From positions 124,001 to 188,000 of the forward strand of contig CAWFZT010000009.1 in assembly GCA_963820415.1 (NCBI GenBank): 64,000 nucleotides of DNA, written 5' to 3'. The position numbers were made by a program, and so were the translations under genes. Under the pieces are notes generated by a model that worked only from the letters and a program-made list of their open reading frames with translations, made no database searches and was not told where the DNA came from. Each line of letters begins with the position of its first letter. The stretch's first letter is position 1. Shown here in pieces: positions 18,925 through 26,517 of the stretch. This DNA is from CAWFZT01 sp963820415. GTDB taxonomy: Bacteria; Chloroflexota; Anaerolineae; Anaerolineales; Anaerolineaceae.

Positions 18925-19029
18925 GTATAAGGAAAGTTTACACGAGTTATGCTGCGATGTCGATCATTTTAGGCGGGTTTTTCTACCATTTTTCCCAGGC
19001 TGACCTGCGCCGACAGGTCAGCCTTCTCG

Positions 19030-19058
19030 TTGTTTAAAATAGTCTACTCTCGTATAAT
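19030..19058 (+). promoter_or_regulatory. Promoter of the NrtR-type remnant
   Basis: TTGTTT at 19030-19035, exactly 17 bp, then TATAAT at 19053-19058. The GTG at 19067 lies eight bases further on. The promoter looks intact although the gene is broken. Confidence 0.55.
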
Positions 19059-19066
19059 CAACCAGG

Positions 19067-19457
19067 GTGTTTTGTGCGATGGAATACTCTCCTCCCTCAA
19101 CCGAAAAAGACTTGTTGGATAAACTCGAGGTAAGAGTTGTCGTATTCAACCTGAGAGATAATGCTCTCCAGGCTTTGCTGGTACGCAACTCGCAGAACCC
19201 TGCCTGGAAACTGGCTGGCGTACCCATTCTGATCGACCAATCCCCCGAAGAAGCTGCCGGCAAATGCCTGGGACACTTCATACGAATTGATTCTGGGCGA
19301 AAAACTCGACAAACGCAATTTCCGGCGGCGCATCCTGCAGGCCGGTGTGATCGAGCCCACCCAGCAGAGTCGAAGCGGCGAAGGGCGGCCTGCCCGCCTG
19401 TATCGCTGCCGCCCGGATGCGGTCGCCGAAGTGCAGGCGCCCCGCCTTTTCCCCTGA
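19067..19457 (+). pseudogene. NrtR-type Nudix/winged-helix regulator with internal deletion
   Basis: The first part (19067-~19265) reads as the start of a Nudix domain: VRVVVFNLRDNALQALLVRN, then PAWKLAGVPILIDQSPEEAA. It then jumps, in a different frame starting at 19269, to WDTSYELILGEKLDKRNFRR and RILQAGVIEPTQQ...GEGRPARLYR, ending at 19457. This is the conserved winged-helix end of the NrtR/AraR-like Nudix regulators. About 100 residues, including the rest of the Nudix box, are missing. The size of the gap cannot be a single-base error, so it is a true deletion or a mis-assembly. Such regulators often control neighbouring sugar or NAD genes; here the GH13 gene follows. Confidence 0.78.
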
Positions 19458-19517
19458 TTTTTTGCAAGGGAGAAAAATTCTACTTTATCTGACGCTCATA
19501 AGAAAGGAAAACATACT

Positions 19518-20858
19518 ATGGCAAAAGACACCCCCACCTCCTACCGAAGCCTGGTTATATATGAAATTTTCGTGCGTAACCACGGTCTACATGGCAATTT
19601 CGCCGACGTAGAAACTGATCTGCCGCGTATCCGCTCCATGGGAGTCGATGTTGTCTGGTTCATGCCCATCCACCCCATCGGCAAGATCAATCGCAAAGGC
19701 AGCCTGGGCAGCCCGTATTCCATCGCCGATTATCGCGAAGTCAACCCCGAATATGGCACGAAGGCAGACTTTTCACATCTGATCGATACTGCCCACCGCC
19801 TCGGTCTAAAAGTGATGATCGACGTGGTCTATAACCACACCGCTCACGATTCAATCCTGGTAAAACAACACCCAGATTGGTTCCACCAGGACGCCACCGG
19901 CCATCCCGTCACCACAGTGCCAGCCTGGGCTGACGTGATCGATCTGCGCCATCCCAATCCAGGGCTGGCCGCCTATCTGATCGACTGTTTGAAATACTGG
20001 GCGGAATTTGGCGTAAACGGTTTCCGCTGTGATGTGGCGCCAATCGTGCCGGTCGATTTCTGGATCGAGGCGCGGCGGGAAGTTGCCCGCACCAAGCCGG
20101 GGGTGATCTGGCTGGCCGAATCGGTTCACGCCGATTTTGTAGCCTCCCGCCGAAGAAACGGCCTGGTCGCTCATTCGGATTGTGAGGTCTACCAGGCCTT
20201 CGACCTGGAATACGATTACGATATTTGGCCGGTCTGGCAGGCTGCTGTGGTTGACCAATCGCGATTGGTGAGATATACGGATATGCTTCGCTTCCAGGAC
20301 ACTATGTACACGACTGAATACATCAAAATGCGCTGTGTCGAAAACCACGACAACCCGCGCATTATGAGCCTGGCGCCCAGCCGGGCTCAGGCGCTGGCCT
20401 GGACGGCTTTCCAGGCCTTCAATAAAGGCGCTTTTCTGATCTACGGTGGGCAGGAATCCGGAGCAAAACATACCCCATCGCTTTTTGATATTGATAAAGT
20501 GAAATGGGGTGATTATCCCCTGCAGCCTTTCATCACCCGCCTGGCCCGGCTGAAAAAGGAACCAGCCGTCCTGACTGGCAACTTTTTTGTCCTGGAGGCT
20601 GAACCGGCATTACAGGCAGCCTGGACAGCAGAAACGAGCGGCCTGTATGGAGTTTTCAATCCTGGCAAAAATGAGGGTGAAGTAGCGGTCCAATTGCGAG
20701 ACGGCGCGTATGTAAACCTGCTGGACGATCAACCGGTGATTGTCAAGGACTCCCGGTTGCTGATCCCACAAAGCGCGGCCATTTTGCGCGGCCCGCCGAT
20801 AAATAACCTTAAAGTGCTTCATTCAGATTTCTTTGAATTCGAGGGGCAGCCGGGATAA
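19518..20858 (+). CDS. Alpha-amylase family glycoside hydrolase (GH13)
   Basis: 446 aa. An AAGGAAA site precedes ATG 19518. TIM-barrel motifs in order: VMIDVVYNHTAHDS (region I), NGFRCDVAP with the nucleophile Asp (II), VIWLAESVH with the acid/base Glu (III) and VENHDNPR with the transition-state Asp (IV). A small C-terminal beta domain follows. There is no signal peptide, so it acts in the cytoplasm on alpha-glucans or oligosaccharides; the exact linkage cannot be told. It sits directly downstream of the broken NrtR-type regulator, which may once have controlled it. Confidence 0.93.
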   Translation: MAKDTPTSYRSLVIYEIFVRNHGLHGNFADVETDLPRIRSMGVDVVWFMPIHPIGKINRKGSLGSPYSIADYREVNPEYGTKADFSHLIDTAHRLGLKVMIDVVYNHTAHDSILVKQHPDWFHQDATGHPVTTVPAWADVIDLRHPNPGLAAYLIDCLKYWAEFGVNGFRCDVAPIVPVDFWIEARREVARTKPGVIWLAESVHADFVASRRRNGLVAHSDCEVYQAFDLEYDYDIWPVWQAAVVDQSRLVRYTDMLRFQDTMYTTEYIKMRCVENHDNPRIMSLAPSRAQALAWTAFQAFNKGAFLIYGGQESGAKHTPSLFDIDKVKWGDYPLQPFITRLARLKKEPAVLTGNFFVLEAEPALQAAWTAETSGLYGVFNPGKNEGEVAVQLRDGAYVNLLDDQPVIVKDSRLLIPQSAAILRGPPINNLKVLHSDFFEFEGQPG

Positions 20859-20902
20859 TGGTAATCTGCAAAGAGGATTGATCTTGCTTTCGCCAGGTCC
20901 GG

Positions 20903-22137
20903 TCAGGCTCGGAAAAGGCTGATGCTTTCGATATGGTAAGTCTGGGGAAACAGGTCAAAAGGCGTCACCTGCTCCAGAGTATATTCATGAGAGAGCAGAA
21001 TGCGAGTATCACGCGCCAGGGTGGCCGGGTCGCAGGAGACGTAAGCAATCACGGCTGGGTGCATGTTGACCAGCGCCTGCAAGGCAGCCTTTTCTACTCC
21101 AGCCCGGGGCGGATCGAGCACAACCACCTCCGGCGATAGCTCCAGGGCAGGCAGCACTTCTTCAGTGGTCCCAACATATAGACCAACATGGTCGAACTCG
21201 TCCAGATTTACCGCAAAATCATCGCACGCCCAGGGAGACACTTCGACGCCGATACAGCGACCAACCCGCGGGGCCAAAAAAGCGCTAAACAACCCCACCC
21301 CACAATACAGGTCTAAAAGGGTGTTTTGCGCCTTTAGCGGCAGAATATTCAACAGGTGGTTGACCATGGCTTCCGCCTGAAGGACATTCACCTGGAAAAA
21401 TGATCCGGCTGAAACCTTGAATGAACGCCCAAGCACTTCCATGACCAAAAAATCATCCCCGGCCATGACGTATGGTTGCTCTGTACCCAGGTAGACCACC
21501 GAAAGACGCATGTCTACCTCTAATTCCGGTGGTCGTGGATCACGGCCTTCAAGCACCAGCAGCACCTCTTCATCTGCGCCGGCGCGCAGCTCGATCTCCT
21601 CCAGGCTGGGGTCGGCCTCCAGGGAAAGCCTGGGCCAGGTGTCATTCAATACTGGCTCTGGAAGGTGGCATTCGCTGATCTCGACTATCCGGTTTGAATT
21701 GGCTGCCAGGTAACCGATCTTTCCCCCCGGAGAAAGGTGGAACTGGACCGTGTTGCGATAATTCCAGGGCCGGGGCGAGGGGACGACCTGCTGCACGGGT
21801 GGGTCAGGCAGGTTAGCCAGCCGCTTTAACTGATCAACCAGGATTTCTCTTTAACCAGAAGTTGTTTTTCGTAAGGTAGATGCTGGTAGTGGCAGCCGCC
21901 GCAATCGCCAAAGTGGCGGCAGCGCGGCGCAATCCGCTCGGGCGAAGGAGAGATTGCTTCGACCAACCTGGCCCGTGCGTGGCTTTTTTTCTCGTCAAAG
22001 ACTTGTACCCGCGCCTTTTCACCCGGCAGAACGTAAGGCACAAACACGGCCCGCCCGTCCGGCAGGCGCCCAAGGCCATCTCCGCCATAAACCAGGCTGG
22101 AGATCTCAACGTCATACACTCCCGGCTGTGCAACCAT
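20903..22137 (-). CDS. TrmA/RumA-family 23S rRNA (uracil-5)-methyltransferase, frameshifted
   Basis: Transfers methyl from SAM to C5 of uracil in RNA. The N-terminal TRAM domain (GVYDVEISSLVYGGDGLGRL) and the Fe-S Cys cluster (PRCRHFGDCGGCHYQHLPYE) are in one frame that stops at 21826. From ~21843-21852 the adjacent frame reads ILVDQLKRLANLPDPPVQQV and continues to 20903 with LLDLYCGVGLFSAFLAPRVG (SAM site), VVLDPPRAGVEK and AYVSCDPATLARD (catalytic Cys). Adding one base restores a ~410 aa enzyme of normal length. The Fe-S cluster favours the RumA/RlmD branch over tRNA-specific TrmA. It is divergent from the MFS gene. Confidence 0.9.
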
Positions 22138-22208
22138 GCGGTTATTATAGCAGAGAGAGTGCTAAGCCAAGAATACGACTTATAATAGAGCAGTTCCGTA
22201 CAAGTTAC

Positions 22209-23444
22209 ATGGCCAACCCCGCTTTCCTGACCCGCATCCCAACTGCTTTTCGAGCCAACTTCATCCACCTGGTCATGGATATCGCCTGGTGGGGAGTTTT
22301 GAACGGCAGCGTTCTGATATTCTTGCCCATTTTTGTCACCCGTTTGGGGGCGTCGACCATCCAATTGGGCATTCTCAGCGCTATTCCGGCTGCCATGAAT
22401 ATTTTGCTGGCCATCCCTGCTGGAATGGTCAGCCAGCGTTACCCCTTATTGAAAACCAACGTTGTCGTGGCTGTGCTCAACCGGATATTTTATCTTTCTT
22501 ACATTATCTTGCCTTTCTTTCTCCATTCGAGCGCCCTGGTATGGGCTTTCCTGGCGAATACTCTGTTGATGAACATTCCAGGGGCTGCCACAGGCATCCT
22601 GGGCACCGCCTTCCTGGGTGAGAGCATCCCCCCAGACTGGCGCGCCTATACCATCGGGATGCGCTATGCCGCCCTGGCCGCGGTCACGATGATAACCTCC
22701 CTGGTTTGTGGTCAGATTCTGATCCGGGTGGTTTTTCCATTTTCTTACCAGATCGTCTTTCTAACCGGCTTCCTGGGCGCAGGTCTCAGCGTGGTGCACC
22801 TGGCGCGCATCCGCTCCTATACCAGCCTGGGCATACCCGGAAAAGAGTTAGAGAATGACACGAAACCCTCGAAAGAACCAATCAATCGCCTGAGGTTCGA
22901 GGTGCTTTTCAGTCCTTTCGGCCGCATCCTGGGATTGCTATTCTTCAGCCAGTTTGCGCTCAACCTGGCTGCCTCGCTTGTTCCGGTCTACCAGGTACGC
23001 AACTTGAACCTGACTGACGAGACGATCAGTGTAGGCAACGCCGTTTTTTGGATTGTGTATTTCTGCAGCTCAATCCTGACCGGCCGGATGGCCAGAAGGT
23101 TTTCGCAGAAAACAATCACCAGCCTCGGGATTGCTCTGGCGGCTGCCGGCCTGTTTACTTTTGCTCTCAGCTTCAACACGTGGATCTATTTCTTAAGCCA
23201 AGTGATCGGCGGGTTTGGATGGGGCTTATTGAACAGTGGCCAGGTCAACTATATCCTGGCCAAGGTGCCTGCGTCTGACCGGCCAGCCTACCTGACCTGG
23301 TTCAACCTGGCGCTAAACCTGGCTTTGCTGACCGGCTCGCTGTTGGGTCCAGCCATTGCGAGCTATACCGGCCTCATGGTCGCCCTGCTGATCGTGGCAG
23401 CCTTCAGGTTAATTGCGGGGTTGGCGCTCCAGAAATGGGGCTAA
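22209..23444 (+). CDS. Major facilitator superfamily transporter
   Basis: 411 aa from ATG 22209 (MANPAFLTRIPTAFRANFIH). Twelve hydrophobic segments are visible, with an MFS-like loop after TM2 (IPAGMVSQRYPLLKTN) and a long central loop around residue 215. The start was chosen because the earlier in-frame region is antisense to the methyltransferase gene. TATAAT lies at 22181-22186. The substrate is unknown. The gene is the last before the accessory region. Confidence 0.85.
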   Translation: MANPAFLTRIPTAFRANFIHLVMDIAWWGVLNGSVLIFLPIFVTRLGASTIQLGILSAIPAAMNILLAIPAGMVSQRYPLLKTNVVVAVLNRIFYLSYIILPFFLHSSALVWAFLANTLLMNIPGAATGILGTAFLGESIPPDWRAYTIGMRYAALAAVTMITSLVCGQILIRVVFPFSYQIVFLTGFLGAGLSVVHLARIRSYTSLGIPGKELENDTKPSKEPINRLRFEVLFSPFGRILGLLFFSQFALNLAASLVPVYQVRNLNLTDETISVGNAVFWIVYFCSSILTGRMARRFSQKTITSLGIALAAAGLFTFALSFNTWIYFLSQVIGGFGWGLLNSGQVNYILAKVPASDRPAYLTWFNLALNLALLTGSLLGPAIASYTGLMVALLIVAAFRLIAGLALQKWG

Positions 23445-23527
23445 CTAGCTAACCGGGCATAATCCAGGCGGTCTGCATGCTGCCTTTCGGGTGCACCGCA
23501 CTTTCATGATTTGGCGCGAAAACTAGG

Positions 23528-23871
23528 TTGAGCCGGAAGGATGGAAGAATACTATCCATAAGGTAAAAGCTCCAAAACTTGCCGAGGAACCGCTTGACCC
23601 CATCCAACTGGATAACTCAGAGCGATTGGAATACGGCGGATTAAGAGCGATTCTTACGCGGCGAGCCGAACGGACCGGCATCAACCAGGCTTCCTTACAC
23701 TCATTCCGCCGGGCTTTTGCCCTGAACTGTCTGAAAAATGGTATAGATATCTACACCCTTCAAAAGCTGATGGGGCATGCTGACTTACAGGTTCTCAGGA
23801 GGTACCTTAAGCAGACTGAAGGCGACTTGAAAGACGGGCACGCCAAATATTCACCAGTTGATATGATGTAA
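23528..23871 (+). pseudogene. Tyrosine recombinase/integrase with internal deletion
   Basis: The open frame begins just after a TAG and lacks a proper start. Its first part, WKNTIHKVKAPKLAEEPLDP then IQLDN, matches the end of the core-binding domain and linker of XerC-like integrases. It jumps directly to RLEYGGLRAILTRRAERTGI and ASLHSFRRAFALNCLKNGID, the HxxR box, then LMGHADLQVLRRYLK with the second His and the tail Tyr. The section carrying the first catalytic Arg is missing, so it is non-functional. It marks the left edge of an accessory region that ends at tRNA-Ser. Confidence 0.8.
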
Positions 23872-24265
23872 CCCGTAAATTAAAAACCAGGGCTCAAAAA
23901 TTTTACACACCCGAAGTAAGCAACTTCGTTCACAATAATCTCAGCGATATCTTCGCCAGGTTGAAAATGACCTGCAAGACGAATACCGGCGAGGGTCACC
24001 AGTGGACAATATTGGATTTTGAACATAAGATTTGCTTTCTTACCCTTACACCAAAACAAATAAGATATTTCATCTTGACTCTTCATTGTATTTTCTGTAT
24101 TCTATAGATACAGGTTCCTGATTGCATGACAGGTAGGTGTCATAGAAGCGGCAGAAATATTCTGTCGTGCCGCGTATAGGAAAGCCCTCCACAAGCCTGG
24201 GTGGAGGGTTATTTAATTGTTTGCATTTATGCAGACAATATTCTTGTCAAAGAAGGAGATTTGAA
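23872..24265. other. Non-coding stretch after integrase remnant
   Basis: No convincing gene. It contains one terminator-like hairpin (listed separately) and a second potential stem CGGCA/TGCCG near 24150-24175. Base composition drops towards AT after 23,990. It may hold decayed mobile-element sequence. Confidence 0.5.
24185..24212 (+). terminator. Terminator-like hairpin
   Basis: CCCTCCAC at 24185-24192 pairs perfectly with GTGGAGGG at 24201-24208; a T-rich tail follows. No plus-strand gene ends nearby, so it may be the end of a lost gene or a small RNA. Confidence 0.5.
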
Positions 24266-24586
24266 ATGGCACAACCAATCTATAAAGTCTGGTTTATGAA
24301 ATATAAGGAGCCCTGGTATAAACTGACCAAAGAAGAGCAGAAAGAACTCGTGGCGAAGGATACCGAGTCATTGAAACAGGTGGGCTGCGAACTTATTATG
24401 ATGCGTTTCTCGGCTTGGTCTTCTGAAGAATGGCTTGGCTGGGGCGTAGAGAAATACCCAGATATTGAAGCTGTTCAGAAACACGCAATGAATCTTGATG
24501 AAATGAACTGGTTTGAATACATTGAAAGTAAAACGTATCTTGGAGTTGAAGCACCGCCGGCATGGCTTGCGTTTTTACAAAGCTAA
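24266..24586 (+). CDS. Small hypothetical protein, DUF6616-like
   Basis: 106 aa. A strong AAGGAG lies before ATG 24266. The sequence MAQPIYKVWFMKYKEPWYKL followed by AWSSEEWLGWGVEKYPDIEA and LNWFEYIES-type ending looks like the small DUF6616 family, whose pattern is a ferredoxin-like (dimeric alpha-beta barrel) fold. No transmembrane segment. Function unknown. It has a good ribosome site although it sits in a decayed accessory region, suggesting it is expressed. Confidence 0.7.
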   Translation: MAQPIYKVWFMKYKEPWYKLTKEEQKELVAKDTESLKQVGCELIMMRFSAWSSEEWLGWGVEKYPDIEAVQKHAMNLDEMNWFEYIESKTYLGVEAPPAWLAFLQS

Positions 24587-25045
24587 GAAGATTGTCATTG
24601 CTTTTGAATTGAGATATTGAGTAAGCCAGGTTCTGGTGGTATGTACGGGCCATTTTGTAGCCTTCTGGTTGAGATGGACATCCCGATTTATTGAGATTCT
24701 GGTATTACCGGGAAGAGACCAACCTGGATATGAGTGAGGCACCTAAAAGGGCAGTGCCTGTAGATATTACGGGATTTTAAGTTCCGGTAAAATTTCTCTA
24801 GGAGCGGGTTTTTGGCAAACCAGGCCCAGAAGAAATATAAGTAACTATGAGGGTAGCTCTAGTTTACAATCATAGAATGCACGACCCACCCGGATAGGTG
24901 GGCCGGAACGTTGGGGGAAAACAAGGGTCTGTATTTAATTATTATACACCGGACATCTCCGCCCGGACCTCCGTTGTCGCCCAAGCCTGGCGAGAATGTA
25001 TGCAAGAACTGACGGGTTCGACCCCCATCAGACACCCCACTCGAG
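24587..25045. other. Non-coding stretch, possible small RNA
   Basis: No open frame with family-like sequence. The stem CCCACC-CGGATA-GGTGGG near 24894-24911 and several GC-rich segments (24,950-25,035) precede a very strong terminator at 25046, so a plus-strand small RNA ending there is possible. A piece at 25013-25036 looks like a tRNA T-arm and acceptor 3' end, but no matching 5' half was found. Confidence 0.35.
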
Positions 25046-25074
25046 AAGACTTCCGATGAGGAAGTCTTTTTTTT
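25046..25074 (+). terminator. Strong Rho-independent terminator
   Basis: AAGACTTCC at 25046-25054 and GGAAGTCTT at 25060-25068 form a perfect 9 bp stem with a 5-base loop GATGA, followed by T8 (including the last stem bases). No plus-strand gene lies directly upstream. Confidence 0.8.
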
Positions 25075-25146
25075 GAGGTATCTGAGGTGCCTGAGGTTCC
25101 ATAGGTATAAGAGGCGCCAGAAGCATCAGAGGCAACAGAGGCTCAA
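25075..25146. repeat. Degenerate 9-bp tandem repeat (about eight units)
   Basis: Eight successive 9-mers of the form GAG-G(T/C)N-NCN: GAGGTATCT, GAGGTGCCT, GAGGTTCCA, TAGGTATAA, GAGGCGCCA, GAAGCATCA, GAGGCAACA, GAGGCTCAA. Read on the plus strand this is Glu-(Val/Ala)-(Pro/Ser/Thr) repeated, with two stops in unit four. It directly follows the terminator T-run. Confidence 0.6.
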
Positions 25147-25225
25147 AAAGTAACCTATATGCCCCGGTTCTGTCGAGGTCCGCCGGAGACAGTGTTAGCC
25201 TGCATTTGGCTTTTCTGAATTTCAT

Positions 25226-26491
25226 TTATGAGGAAGGATTATAATCCTCAGGCCAACCCCCCGCGGGTTCTATGGCGAACGTATCCCGGACCGCGTGGGC
25301 GGGGTCGAACTTGTAACCCACCGAAGGAACAATGGCAGCACCTTCACTGAGCTCATTCCAGTTACTGATCATCACTATTTTCAAGTCCGGATCGGCATAC
25401 TTAGCACCTAGCTCCACCATCGCTTTAGACGTGTCGTACGATACACCTTCATGTCGATCGACCAGCCAAGAGTCTAATCCTGCTTCGTAAAGCAGGCGAT
25501 TCGAGAAACCAGTGGGCATTGGAGCCGGCAACATCTTAACGCCATACTTACGCGCCTCTGCTGCCCAAAAAGCACAAGCTTCGTCATAGCCCTTGATCAT
25601 ATTCTGGAAGGGCGTTACTACATGGTTGAAGTCGGCAGGGGTACTCCATTTATATCCAGCTCGCATTATGTAGTAGTTCGTGATCGCATCGAAGGCCTTC
25701 ACCTGCCGGCGGACATAATCTTCGCCTTGATATCCAGAGTGGTCATATTGCACATAGTAAGGCTCACACATTACATCACCTACCAGAAAGATATCCTTGG
25801 CCAGATTGCTGCGCAGGAGCTGCGCGGTTTGCTCAACCCTGTCTACGCCCAGCCAATATGCCACCACATCAGCCAGGAAATAAAAAACAACCGGCCTTCC
25901 GTCGGGCAGACGTTTGTAGCGCGTATTCTGTGTATGTCTTGTGAAGAATTCTTTCATGTCTGTTATCTGAGTATCCAGCCGATCCTGGGACTTCGGGTCA
26001 AAGTCGGTATCCGGGTTGTAGAAAAGGGCGTAGTTGATATCAAAGGGCGGTTCGCTCGCAGGGAGAAACCAGTCCTCGAGACGCGGATCAATAGAGGAGA
26101 ACGCGGGAACCACGAAAGTGCCGATGCCGAATTCTCGCGCCCACTTGATATCCATCTTCATCGTGAGGGGATCCTGACGGTCACCGTAAAGTGGGGTGAT
26201 GGTCTCGATCCCCGACTGGGTCCTCGGACCAGAAGGAGCAAAATTTCGGAAGTCGCAGTAGAACGAGCAAACATCGAATTTTGCACTGACCGGCGTAGGT
26301 GGAGGTATAGGGATAGGTGTTGGTGTTGGCATCACACACACCGGTGGCGGCGGACTGGTGCTTGGCGGCGGACTGGAGCTTGGCGACGGACTGGTGGACG
26401 GGATACGAGGTGTACAAGCGGATACCACGGTGGCACAGGTCATGGCACCTGTCAATTTCATAAAATCACGCCGTGACAATCGTTGGTTCAT
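25226..26491 (-). CDS. Tat-exported lipoprotein with GH99/WbsX-like glycosidase-type domain
   Basis: 421 aa from ATG 26491, which has AAAGGAGG just upstream; an in-frame ATG 36 bases earlier lacks a site. The N-terminus SRRDFMKLTGAMTC has a twin-arginine motif and VVSAC a lipobox. After a (P-S)n/(P-x) linker comes a TIM-barrel-like domain (residues ~85-415) with FGIGTFVVPAFSSIDPRLED, RPVVFYFLADVVAYW and SNWNELSEGAAIVPS. The last motif resembles WNE(W)xEGxxxxP of GH99-like/WbsX proteins. Enzyme activity and substrate are inferred. It is 26 bp downstream of another large lipoprotein on the same strand, so the two may be one unit. Confidence 0.65.
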   Translation of the reverse strand: MNQRLSRRDFMKLTGAMTCATVVSACTPRIPSTSPSPSSSPPPSTSPPPPVCVMPTPTPIPIPPPTPVSAKFDVCSFYCDFRNFAPSGPRTQSGIETITPLYGDRQDPLTMKMDIKWAREFGIGTFVVPAFSSIDPRLEDWFLPASEPPFDINYALFYNPDTDFDPKSQDRLDTQITDMKEFFTRHTQNTRYKRLPDGRPVVFYFLADVVAYWLGVDRVEQTAQLLRSNLAKDIFLVGDVMCEPYYVQYDHSGYQGEDYVRRQVKAFDAITNYYIMRAGYKWSTPADFNHVVTPFQNMIKGYDEACAFWAAEARKYGVKMLPAPMPTGFSNRLLYEAGLDSWLVDRHEGVSYDTSKAMVELGAKYADPDLKIVMISNWNELSEGAAIVPSVGYKFDPAHAVRDTFAIEPAGGWPEDYNPSS

Positions 26492-26517
26492 AGAGCCTCC
26501 TTTGAGATTCCGTGGAG

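Noticed and set aside
21954..22208. N-terminal extension of the MFS transporter
   Set aside because: It is antisense to the TRAM domain of the RNA methyltransferase and is not membrane-like; ATG 22209 is the natural start.
25010..25040. T-arm and acceptor-like 3' end of a tRNA or tmRNA
   Set aside because: T-stem has a C-A mismatch and no matching 5' half (GTGTCTG or GGGGTGTC) was found upstream within 400 bases; no tag sequence either.
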